A stretch of 64,000 nucleotides of DNA, taken from the NCBI GenBank assembly GCA_007258455.2, contig VDFB02373365.1, forward strand, positions 222,245,353 to 222,309,352. Direction: 5' to 3'. This DNA comes from Sequoia sempervirens (Eukaryota; Streptophyta; Pinopsida; Cupressales; Cupressaceae). Numbering within the stretch: position 1 is the first letter of the stretch; every line of letters begins with the position of its first letter. Below, piece by piece: positions 53,453 through 64,000 of the stretch. A model generated the notes under the pieces. The model saw only the letters and a program-made list of their open reading frames with translations, ran no database searches and was not told where the DNA came from. The position numbers and the translations under genes are program-made.

Positions 53453-56193
53453 TTTTGGTGTAATTAATTATTTAATTACACTTGAATAAGTTTACTTAGG
53501 TAATATTTTAATTCCTAGGTTATTGTTGTCATCCTTATCTTGTTGAGCTATTGTGTTGCTCAAGATAAGATTAGGGTTGTGCATGCTTGCTTTTATAAGC
53601 AAGCCTTATCTCATGTAATTATTGAATTCATGAATAATATTATTTGCACATTTTCATGCAAAACTCTTGCTTTTTTCTGTTTTTCTCTTATGTGGAAGGT
53701 TTTTTGGTTTGCATGTCTGATCTTGGTTTCTAACATGGTATTAGAGCCTTGATATGCAGCCCCTTCTCAGATTTTTGGAGAGATTTAGTGCAGAGTAGTT
53801 CGAGGAACCTTGAGGGTTTCATGCCTTGAGCCTATTTCTGGCTATGGCTGCAAGATCTTCTTGAGTTTGTCTCTTTATTGGGTTCTCTTGCATGGTCACT
53901 TTTGGCGCACGTTGGAGGAAATTTGAGCTCATTTTTTAGTCCAGGGCTGTCAAAAAATTTAGGATCAACTTTTGTTTCGCCTAAATCCAACATTTTATGC
54001 TAAAGTTATGAGGGTTTGAATATTTTCCAGATCTGGGAGTTGCAAAGCTTCTAATGCATTTTCAGGCAGATTGGACCTCACCATCAAATCTAGAGCGTTT
54101 GAGAGACGAAAATTGACATATAACTCACCTATATTCGGCGTCAGCTGTTCGTGAAGCAAAGTTTTTTTACCCAACAGGTTGTACGACCCACCAAGTATAG
54201 GGCATGATACTGTTGCAGAATAAAAAAAAATAAAAATTTATTATGTTCTGCAAAATATTTTATTAAAATCGGGCTTTACAAATTTATGTGGGGCATATTA
54301 ATTTTTATATGGTGGATTTTCTGGCAGATATATTTTTTGAGGGTTTGTTGTTATTCTCTGCGGGATATTGGTACCTGCGTACCAGGACCTATCAAATATG
54401 ATAGTCCTTGGTCGGCCCACCGTACTTCACCCGCCAGCCAACATATATCCTCAACTAGCTTTTTCTTTGCCAGCCTTTCTTCTCCCGTCGGTCGCTCTTC
54501 CCTCACTATCCACCGACTTCATCTCCTACAGGGATTATTGCTTTGGCTATCCTCCTCCCGCCGGTGTTCTTTTACCTGTCCCTGGTCCTATTGCTCGCCT
54601 CCGGGGGGGGGGGGGCTCTTTAGTTGGTGGCACCAGGAGCGGCACCACCTCCGCTCAGCCCACCTGTCACCCGCCTGGTAGCAGGTTTCCTTTTTGCAAA
54701 GATTTGACCTGCGATCACATGGAGGACCAGTCGCCAGTGCCCAAGGGCTGGAATTTTGTGCCCACTTAGCCTGCCTGTACCCTCATTTGCCATTTTACAA
54801 CTGTTTTTTTCATTTTGGCATAACTTTTGATCTCAGAGGCGAATTTTTTGAAACGAGATATCACTGGAAAGCTGGTGAGCCCAATTTTCTCATGGTGTAA
54901 TTAGTTTTCAAAGTTTTTGTAGTTTGGGTGAAATTTTTTCTTGTTGAAGTCAGATGTTCATATTTTTCTTCGGAGGGTATATCTTTTGACTCGGTGATCC
55001 TTTTTCGTCATTCTCACAACATTGGAAAGTTGGTTCAGTCCTCTACATAGATATGACATCAATTTCAATTTTTAGTTTATGCATGGTTTTTCATTCTCTC
55101 CATTTGTAATCATTGGGTATTGTAATAAATGAACTGATATAAAGTTCCATCAAGGGGTTTTCTTGCATAATAATCTGATTAGAGTGTAGTTTCACTTTGA
55201 TCTCCATCTTGTTTTTTATGACAACTCACATGGGTTGTATCTAGTTTCTTAGTTTCTTTTGGCCTCATCTTGCTCTAGCTTGACACATATCAGATTCACA
55301 TTGGTTCACACTTTAGATTGAGAGCCTATAGTTATTGATTCGCATTGGTTCAGATCCATCTTAGTTTGAGGGCCATGTTTTTATTGTTAATGTTCCATAA
55401 TATTTATGGTACTTGTTCCCATGGAAGATTTTTAGTCTCAGTTTGGCATTGGCATCGAGATACATAGCTTCCATATTCTTTCATCATATCATTCCCTCTT
55501 ATGGGGGCATCATTTTATCTACTGTTGCTTCACAGATTCTAGGGTTGTTCCAGTTTGTGAGTTTTCCAGTGTTTTGTGGCATCGGGTCTGCTGTTGCATT
55601 ATTATGATTCCGCTTGAGTCCTTCAGTAACTCTCATTTGGTTTCTTGTATACAGAAGTATCTTTCCTTTCCTGTCGGATTTCGGTTCCAGTGTTACTCCA
55701 CAGTGTTCTTCCAGTGCTTCTTTGCAACAATCATCTCATTGTAGGGGGGTTTTTTCCCATTGGGTTTTCCTTCTCTACCTCTTTCATTGCATTTGTACAT
55801 GGGCACTTGATCAGGCCTTGTTGTCGGGACCCATTCATGCTTTCTTGAATTCATCCTAACATTTAGGTGCATGCTTTTTTAGTCTCCCTAAGTTGCACTT
55901 ATGGGGGGGGTGTTGGTGTAATTAATTATTTAATTACACTTGAATAAGTTTACTTAGGTAATATTTTAATTCCTAGGTTATTGTTGTCATCCTTATCTTG
56001 TTGAGCTATCTTGTTGCTCAAGATAAGATTAGGGTTGTGCATGCTTGCTTTTATAAGAAAGCCTCATCTCATGTAATTATGGAATTCCTCAATAATATTA
56101 TTTGCACATCTTCATGCAAAGCTCTTGCTTTTTTCTATTTTTCTCTTTTGTGGAAGGTTTTTTGGTTTGCATGTCTGATCTTGTTTTCTAATA
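53453..56193 (+). mobile_element. Non-autonomous LTR retrotransposon, second copy
   Basis: Same structure as 3794-6534: LTRs 53453-53735 and 55911-56193, target duplication GATCT on both sides. I saw no difference between the two 2741-bp copies. It came along with the segmental duplication rather than by a second insertion, because the position within the LTR is identical. Confidence 0.93.
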
Positions 56194-56806
56194 GATCTTT
56201 GATATATCAATCGGTATATAGGTGTGTGTATCTAAGACTCATGGATGGTGATTAATCAATTAATATAGAGATATAACTCTTGCTCTACTTTGATTTGAAT
56301 AGTGTTTTAGTGCGTGTATGGTTAGCTCAGTGTAGATCAAACATTTTTGTTCCATCACCCGGTGAAACAAGGAGCAATGGCCCACTACTTGGGTCACTTA
56401 GTGATTTTGTAGTTATTTTTCTTTGGTAATGTGTGATTTTATTTCTGCAATATTTCTATTATGTGTATGTAACATGTGATTTTATTTTTGTAGTATTTCT
56501 ATCTTGTAATATTGTTTAAATCTGATTCTTATTCTGTGCTAATCTTAATATCTATCAATAAAGGATTATTAATTAGAGTGTGAAGTGAGTTTATTCTAAA
56601 TTTAGATAAAGGTTTGCTACTACCATTTTATATTATGTTACAGACTCTGTTACACTTCCTGGCACAGTTCCTATCATAGTTCCTATCACATAGTAGAAGA
56701 AAAATTGAAATAGAATTGTTAAACCATATTTCTAGTTTAAGCCATTTTGCATACTTAGCTGCATGTCATTCCCCCTCAGCTCATGAACTTCAACCCTTAG
56801 GCATAT

Positions 56807-57185
56807 TGTTACATTTTTGGTTGTCGTTTCATCAAAATATTGACCTATTAATTCCCGATACAATTGCTAGATTTATACAAGATCCATAGGAGGCGGTTAA
56901 GCCATGTCATGAACCCAAGCACCACATTGCATAGAGGAGATGAAGGGGCACACCATCTTGCAACAATCCCCCCCTCAGTGTAAGCAAGGGGTTCGAACTT
57001 GTGACCTTGACTATGATATCAATTGTTACATTGGTGGTTTTCATTGCACCAAAAGATTGACTTGTTAATGCCCAATACAACCACCATGATATTTATACAA
57101 GATCCATAGGAGGTGGTTAAGCCATGTCACAGACCCAAGCGCCAAGCTGCACAAAGGAGACCAAGGGAAAGACCATCTTGCAACA
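56807..57185 (-). mobile_element. TRIM element, second copy
   Basis: Counterpart of 7148-7526, with the same CATAT target duplications. One or two base changes. Confidence 0.9.
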
Positions 57186-57307
57186 CATATAGCCCCAACA
57201 TTTTTCATAAGTCCTACATTCCTAGATTGACAAGGTACAAATCTGAACTACAAGCCAAATTCTTAGCCTTAATTCCCAAAGTTAGAGTACTTAGTTTTGT
57301 CCAAACA

Positions 57308-58000
57308 ACCCACTTTGGATCTCAAAAAAAGTGGGATCTGGATAAGGGCGCTTTGTGCCCTTGTCCTCTTAAAACAACCCCAAATTTAAATATGTTGATG
57401 TCAGTAATTTATTATTTGAGATTCAAATCCTAATTTTCAACTATCAAGATTTCATTTTCGAGAAATTAGAAGAGTTGCATATAAATACAGTATTTTCGTA
57501 ATTTTAATTAACAATAATTATCAAGCAATATTGGAGAACAATTATTATCAATTAAAGAGTATTCAAGAGTAGAATTTATAAAATTATTGCAGCATTTCAT
57601 CATTCAAGCATCATGTCAAGTTTTATGTGAGTTTGTTCATGTTTATGCATGCATTTTGTTTGTGAGTACTAATTCTTGTAGGCTTTCAAGTCAAATAGCA
57701 ATCAATCCTTGAAGGTGATGAGCATGAATTTAGCCCATCAAGGAGATCAAATTTGAGTGGTGAGTTGCAACAAGTTAATTCATTACTCCAATCATTTAGC
57801 CTCTATTCCTCAAAAGGATAAGCTCTCTTTATCATCAATTTTTCCATTGTGGAGGTAGAAATACCAACACGAGGTTTGACTGAGGCAATCCCCTATATGG
57901 CACAACACTTCCTCTCCTTTTAAATGTGTATGTTATAGATCTGAAGAGGATTGAAAGAAGATTGAAGAAAAACCATCCTCTAGTAGAAGTGGGGGAATTA
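57308..58000 (+). repeat. LTR-like fragment with TATA box, second copy
   Basis: Counterpart of 7649-8340. It has a three-base deletion near 57790 relative to copy A. Confidence 0.5.
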
Positions 58001-58034
58001 AGTATTCAAAATGTTGTTCATCTCCTGAAATCTG

Positions 58035-61000
58035 GACTTTGAGGTTTGATGGATCTAAGTGTAAACAAGGTGCAAGAGCCAGATTCAAATTGATAAGTCT
58101 GATAGGGAAAACCTTATTTGCTGCTCATAGCTTACAATTTTAGTGCACCAATAACGTTGTTGAATACAAGGCTCTAATCCATGGGTTGCTAATGGCATTG
58201 AAGAAGAATGTTAGGACATTGTAGGTGTTTGGAGATTTTGAACTAGTGGTGAAATAGGTACGAAGGTAGTATTCCTGTCACGATAGGAGGATGACCAACT
58301 ACCAACACAGAGTGTGGGATTTGATTGAAAGCTTCAATGCATTCAACATCTAGTTGATCCCAAGGGCTAAGAACCACACTGCAAATGATCTAGCCCAAGC
58401 AGCTAGTACACTTGAACCTCTATCCTTATCTAGATTGAAGTTCACTATTGAATTAACACCAGTCCCTTCTGTACCTAACAATGTTGCAAACTTTCAAGTA
58501 TTCAAAGATGACAAGCATATCCTAGATTTCCTAACCAATTATGATGTGTTTACTTCACAAGTTATCGATGAGGTGGAACTCCAAGAGGTAGAATTAGATA
58601 TGGAAGGAGTACTCAATCTGAAAATGAACATAATTCCTAGAGGGATGGTGCAGTTGGAGTGGATCTTTGACTTAGATAGGATAAAAGATCAAGATCAACA
58701 AACAAAAACTAATTCCATAGACAACCAATGTGATACCTACAATATGGGCACTCCCGATAATGTCAAGAATGTGTACATTGGAAAGGTATGCACCCCAAAA
58801 GAGAGAAAAGGCCTAATAGATGCATTACACACTTACCAAGATGTCATAGCATGGAGTTATGAAGATTTGAAGATGTACGACACCTCCATTATCACACACA
58901 CCATTCCTCTGAAACCAGGAGTAAAACCTTTCCGTTAGAGGTAGAGGCCCATCAATGCCTTGTTGGAACCAATTATTTAGAAAGAAGTGCATAAATTACT
59001 ATCTACTAGGATCATATTCCCTATTAGACACTCAATGTGGGTGGATAATTCGGTTCCCGTCCACAAGAAAAATGGAGAGATTAGATTATCTATTGATTTC
59101 ATAAATCTTAATCGAGCATCTAAAAAAGATAACTACCTAGTTCCTTCCTTGGATAAGGTTCCGCAGATTGTGAATAGATCTCAAATGATGTCCTTCTTAG
59201 ACAGTTACTCTGGTTACAATCAAGTTATGGTACAATATGAAGATAGGCATAAGACAACCTTCACCACCAAGTGGGGCACATTTGCATACAAAAGGATGCC
59301 TTTTAGACTAATCAATGCAGGGACCACGTTCTAGAGAGTGATGGATATTGATTTTAAGGATATCATAGGAAAATGTATCATCATCTATATGGAAAATTTG
59401 ACAGTTTTTTCCAAGAATAGAGGTGATCACATTGTAGATCTATGCGAAGTATTCCAAAGATGCAGAGAATTCAACATCTCACTTAACCCCAAGAAGTGCA
59501 TATTTAGGGTAATCAAAGGAAAACTCTTGGGACATGTCATCTCGAAACGTGAAATCTCAATTGACCCTGATAGAATTTAGGCTATCTTGAAAATTCAGCC
59601 ACCTGCCAGCAAAGAAGGAGATGAAATCTTTCTTCGATAAGATTAACTTTGTCTGGAAGTTTATCATAGGATTTGCAAAAATTGTGAAACCACTAAATGC
59701 TATGCTGAAGCAGGACACCAAAGTGGAGTGGAACGCCAAGGATAAACAAGAATTTGATGAAATCAAGAGGGTTATAGCTGCTACCCCAATGCTAGTGAGT
59801 CTTGATTATTAGAATCCCTTCTACACATATTCTTTTGCATTTTACCATTCTTGTGCAAGTATGCTGACTCAGAAATCGGACGAGGGAAATGGGCACCCTA
59901 TAGCTTTTATGAGTGCCCTCTTAGGGATGCCGAGTTGAGATATTCAAATGTGGAAAAGTAGGCTTACATCATAGTCTGGGGTATTAAGAAATTCAGACAT
60001 TATATCCTAAGAAACAAGGTCTTTTCCATTGTACTTGACCCAACCGTGAAGCTCTTGTTGATGTAGAATGAGATGGGAGAAAGAAGAGCTAAGTGGATTA
60101 CCCTGCTACAGGAGTATGATCTTGAAATTCAGCCTATGAAGTTGGCAAGGGGATAGGCTCTAACACAAACTATGGCTGAAAAAGGTCCAAAGATTGTTCC
60201 ATAACAATACCATCTTTAGGATGTGTCTCCAGACGAATGGTATGATGATATCGTGTATTATTTGCTGAATCAAAAGTGTCTTGATCATTTGAACATTGTG
60301 CAGCGAAGGGTCGTATGCTTGAAAAGTAAAATTTATATGCTGCATGGAGGAATTTTGTAGAAGAATAACCATGAGGGAATCTATCTGTGATGCTTGAGAA
60401 AAGAGGAAGCAACTAGCCTAATGATAGAATTTCATGACAAGTATGGTACATGCCATGGTTTCAGACCTGCGACTACTCATTAGATCCTGAGGGCTGGCTA
60501 TTACTGGCCTACCTTGTTCAAGGATGCTCATAACCATGTGAGGACCTATCACATATGTTAGACATGTGCAACTAGGGAGAAATGTTCTACTTTTCCACTT
60601 TAGCCTATTATCAAGGTGAAACCCTTTGCACAATGGGGTATGGATTTGATTGGCCCAATCAACCCACCATCCTCTGCTAGACACATGAATATTCTTATTG
60701 TTACTAATTATTTCACTAGGTGGACCAAAGCTATTTCCTGCAAACAATGTACTGTTGAGGCAGTGATCAATTTCCTCGAATCAAGTATCATTAACCACTT
60801 TGGTTTTCCTTTTGCTTTAGTATGTGATAATGGTTCTACATTTTCATCTTTGAAATTCTTGAGCTGTGTGTTTGACCATGGTATTGTCATTAAGTTTTCT
60901 TCAAACTATTATCCTCAAGGGAATGGTCTCGTTGAGTCCACTAATAAGAATCTCTTGACTATGATCTGTAAGTTGCTTGAGAGGAATCCTAAGGATTGGA

Positions 61001-61488
61001 ACACTCAATTGAGATTTTCCTTATGGGAAGATCATACACAAAAGAAGACATACCTAGGTACATCCCCATATCACTTGGTGTATGGCTTTGAACCCGTATT
61101 TCCTATCCAGTTAAGGATCCCTACTCTTCAATTCATTAATGAGTATTACAAGGGAGAGAATTTAGAAGCCTATTTTCCTGAACTGCTACAACAAGAAGAA
61201 AAGAGGGATGCAGCCCTAGAAAACTTTTCCAAACATCAGGGTGTTGTCAAAAGGTGGTTTGAACGTAAGGCTAAGGTTAAGGCCTTTTGGATTTTAGACC
61301 TAGTCCTATATTGGGACAAAGTGCATGAAAAGAAAGGGGAGCACAATAAGTGTGAAAAATTGTGGCTTGGACCCTATCAAATTTATAAGATCCTCGGAGA
61401 CAATGCTTTTCATCTCAAGACTCTCACTGGAGAGGACGTCCCATTTCCTGTCAATGGGAAACATTTGAAGCATTATTTCCTTGCCTGA
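58035..61488 (+). pseudogene. Tat-like gypsy pol, second copy
   Basis: Same order as copy A: archaeal-type RNase H (from 58035), linker, RT (58940-59600), second RNase H (59620-60160) and integrase (60210-61488, core open from 60616). The RT active site is again 'YMENLTVF'. Copy-specific lesions are TAG at 58351 and 58978 and a lost C near 59920. Residues kept here but lost in copy A include 'ISKREISIDPDRI' near 59545. Neither copy can encode an active enzyme. Confidence 0.88.
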
Positions 61489-64000
61489 GCTATTTTATGC
61501 TCACCCTTGTAAATAGTTAGAGAAGGTGTCATTTTTCTTTTTTCTTTTGGTTAGTGTAGGTGCTTTTGTTCACTGCTTGTTTTGGTTTTGGGGTTTTCTG
61601 TCTTCAAGTTTTGGGTAGGGTGTCTTACTTGCATAACTGTTGTTTCGCTGCTTCAATTTGTTCTATATATTTCCTTTAAAAACTCTAATCATCTTTCTAG
61701 GACAATTTGGTAGAGGCCCTTCATTTTTCTTCACCTGTGCTAAATGTTAAGAGTGGATGAATCCTTGGATTAAGTTAGTCTCGAATGTGCTTGAATCTTA
61801 CACTGTTCACACATGTTAACAATCCCAGGGTTACTCAAGGTTCCTCGGGAGGCCTAGTTAAGTGAAAAATCCTATTTTTGCTTCAACGCCACTATGGTTC
61901 TCATCCCTGCATGTGAGCTTCATTGCTTACAGGTTAAAATAATAGGTGAAAAGAAAAGAAATATCAAAAGAAAAGAAAAGGTAAGTATTGGAAATCAAAA
62001 GAAATTCAACTTATCAAGAGGATCCAAATAACTTCACCGGGGATATGGACGCCCGGTTGGCAGTGGAGCTATGTTTGGGAGAATCATAATGATAACCTCG
62101 TTGGGGCTATGGACACCTGTTTGGAAGCAAGGCTCTATCCAGAATGCTTTTGGATTCAGAATCTTTACGTAGCTTAACTTCATCAACCTTGATTTCCTTG
62201 TCGTAGCTAAGGGAAGGAAATGAACGCATCAACACACACTTGGATTCCTGGTGCAGGAAGGACTATCTTGTCCATCGATTCTGAAACTTTACTTTAGAAG
62301 TGACCTGATGCAAGGACTGAGACCAGGAGTTCTGGGTTCTTGATTCCATTTTATCATCAAAATCTCTAGAGCATTTCCCCAGTGGAGTCACCATTTGTTG
62401 TGCAATTTTGCACACATGCCCCACCTGAGGTAGGGATCCCCTCTCGGGTTGATTTCATTCCTGCTTTGTTGTAGGTTCCACCCTTTCCCCTTAAAAGATA
62501 AGTTCCTCTGAATTTTGTATTTTTCTTCACCTAGAGGGATTAATGATCTATCTACACTTAGGGTGTGTTATTTCCAACTCTATGATCTCAGGGCATCCTT
62601 AAAGTCTCTTGTCTAAACCAAGGATTCAACTAGCAAGCGAAATTGGCTAAGTATGGGAGGCCTTTGGGGATTTCACCCTAGCTCATATTCCCCAAGCAAT
62701 GGGCCATCTCGAGAAATCTGAGGTGGCCCAGAATTCCTAAAATCCAATTCTTTGGAGAATCCGGCCTTGCCTAGATTCCCCAAGTTTGTCCTTGAGCGGT
62801 TTCTCTAAATCCTCTGGTCCTCAGTTGTCATGCTACACATTAATGAGGGGTTCATTGGGTGCATTTAATGAAAATTTACCTAATTACTTAAGGCCATTCT
62901 AAGGTCATTTTATCATTCAAACTCCTTGAATTTGTGGAATTTGGTGTGATCAATCCTCCTCAACTTAGTGATCGTGTTTGGAGACTATGAATTCGTTTGT
63001 GGCTCCCGATTTGCATTCGAGTGGGGATCATGTTGCTTGTTTCTAGTTTGCACAAGTTGAAGGTAGGGTTTCCTCCCCTTGCTTTGTGATTTCATAATGG
63101 TGCCCTAGTTTAGCTCCATGTAATGATTTGATAATTCCCACAGTTTGTTTGGCTTCAATGACAAAATTTATTTATGCCTAAGTTCCTTCTTTGATTGTGG
63201 GAATTTAGTGTTTCTTGTGGAAAATATTAAGCTCGTTCATCTAACCCTGTGCAGTTTAATGGCCACCTCTTACACTGGGGTTACCTTCATCTCTGTCATC
63301 CTTTTATCATTCACTAGGGTTTTTCCCTCTACGCTAGTTAGCTCAGAGGAATGTTGTTTCATTGAAACCTCATTCAGAATGTAATCTTGAATGATGGACC
63401 AATGTGCTCAAATGATGATTCATTGCTTGGTTGACGCACATCAACCCTGTATGGTTATCCTATGCCCTAGCAAGCTTCGATGAAAAAATTGATAGAGGGA
63501 ATGAGGTATTGAGTGACAGTGCTTTGGTCCAAGGGGTGAAATGTGGAAATTGGTGTTAAGTTTCAAGTAGGAGTGTAAGGTTATGGTTCCCAAGTTGCAA
63601 AATGAAGAGAGATCACTTGAAAGCTATGCAGACAAGGAAGTTGAGTGAAAATGAGAGAGTTCATCTTACCTTGGGACATCCAAGGAACCTCAGAATTTTT
63701 GAGGGTTAATCCCTCAGGGATTTTGGTGCCTTTGGAAATATCCTAATCCATACTCCACTGAGATCTCCGAAGTCTAACCTTGCCCTCCGAGTTTGATTCA
63801 AAGTCCAAGTTGTGAGAAGGGGATGACTTAGATTTCACATGAAAGGAAAAATCATAGAGAAAGTTTCTAAGGCAAGACCACTTCAGAAAATATGAGGCCC
63901 CTCAGAATTTCTAAAGGTTAATCCTTCGGAGATCCCGAAGTGCCTTGGTTTCCCCGAATCCTTCCATTAAGCCGAATCCTGAGGAAAATCTACTATCACA
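61489..64000 (+). other. Spacer and degenerate repeats downstream of Tat-like pol, second copy
   Basis: Counterpart of 11833-14344: non-coding, with the first of the 'cctcagaattt' type repeats at 62675 and 63670-63990. The window ends inside it; the downstream ORF and 3' LTR of this copy would be expected beyond 64000. Confidence 0.6.

Larger units (their letters stand above)
53016..57307 (+). repeat. 3' LTR of Athila-like element B, with two nested insertions
   Basis: Partner of the 5' LTR at 40004-41143. It starts TGATGG after a polypurine tract and ends CCAAACA at 57307. Without its insertions it is about 1.16 kb. Confidence 0.85.
49657..64000. repeat. Duplicated segment, copy B
   Basis: Matches 1-14344 in the same orientation. 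Copy B has its own lesions, for example CAG-to-TAG at 58351-58353 and 58978-58980 and the loss of one C near 59920, while copy A has its own stop at 9894. The two copies have therefore decayed separately for some time, or represent two diverged alleles. Confidence 0.97.

Noticed and set aside
1..64000. Intact host protein-coding gene or functional RNA gene
   Set aside because: None could be supported anywhere in the window; all recognisable coding pieces belong to transposable elements.

Overview
This window is plant nuclear DNA made almost entirely of transposable elements in several nested layers. The long, heavily decayed Ty3/gypsy elements, the huge spacers, the absence of any intact host gene, the Arabidopsis-type telomere motif (CCCTAAA) and the general AT-richness suggest a large gymnosperm-like plant genome. 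That attribution is an inference; no diagnostic host gene is present.

Layout. Positions 1-14344 and 49657-64000 are two copies, in the same orientation, of one segment (offset 49656-49660 throughout). Each copy holds the post-pol region and 3' LTR of an Athila-like gypsy element. That 3' LTR is interrupted by a 2.74-kb non-autonomous LTR element and a 379-bp TRIM. Next comes an LTR-like fragment, then the pol of a Tat-like gypsy element (archaeal-type RNase H, RT, RNase H, integrase). Only the first copy continues far enough to show the rest of the Tat-like element: a repeat-rich spacer, a 3.7-kb downstream reading frame, a polypurine tract and a 3' LTR (19000-19775).

The middle (about 19.8-38.9 kb) is a degraded LINE on the + strand. 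Its ORF1 is split by a 13,422-bp DNA transposon (20523-33944) with imperfect inverted ends and a 4-bp TTTA duplication; the LINE reading frame resumes exactly on the far side. This giant element is the most interesting object here. It carries (i) a spliced minus-strand transposase-like gene (29152-31701), with several nonsense codons but no frameshift in its main exon; (ii) a plus-strand gene with four consecutive phase-0 mini-exons; (iii) two paralogous proline-rich/coiled-coil reading frames; (iv) mirrored clusters of GGGATCCC-type motifs near both ends; (v) arrays of CTTAAGGGG; and (vi) a complex repeat interleaved with telomere-like runs. Its superfamily is not certain; a Sola-like assignment is a guess.

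After a 100-N gap (39904-40003) lies a complete Athila-like element: 5' LTR from the gap to 41143, a decayed tRNA-Asp-type primer site, gag, protease, RT, RNase H, integrase, the post-pol region, and a 3' LTR ending at 57307. Its 5' LTR lacks the two insertions found in its 3' LTR and so shows the empty sites. The leader and RT carry further insertions, including a solo LTR with a TAACC duplication. Nothing autonomous is intact. The 49.66-kb-period duplication could be a real tandem duplication or two allelic contigs placed end to end across the gap.
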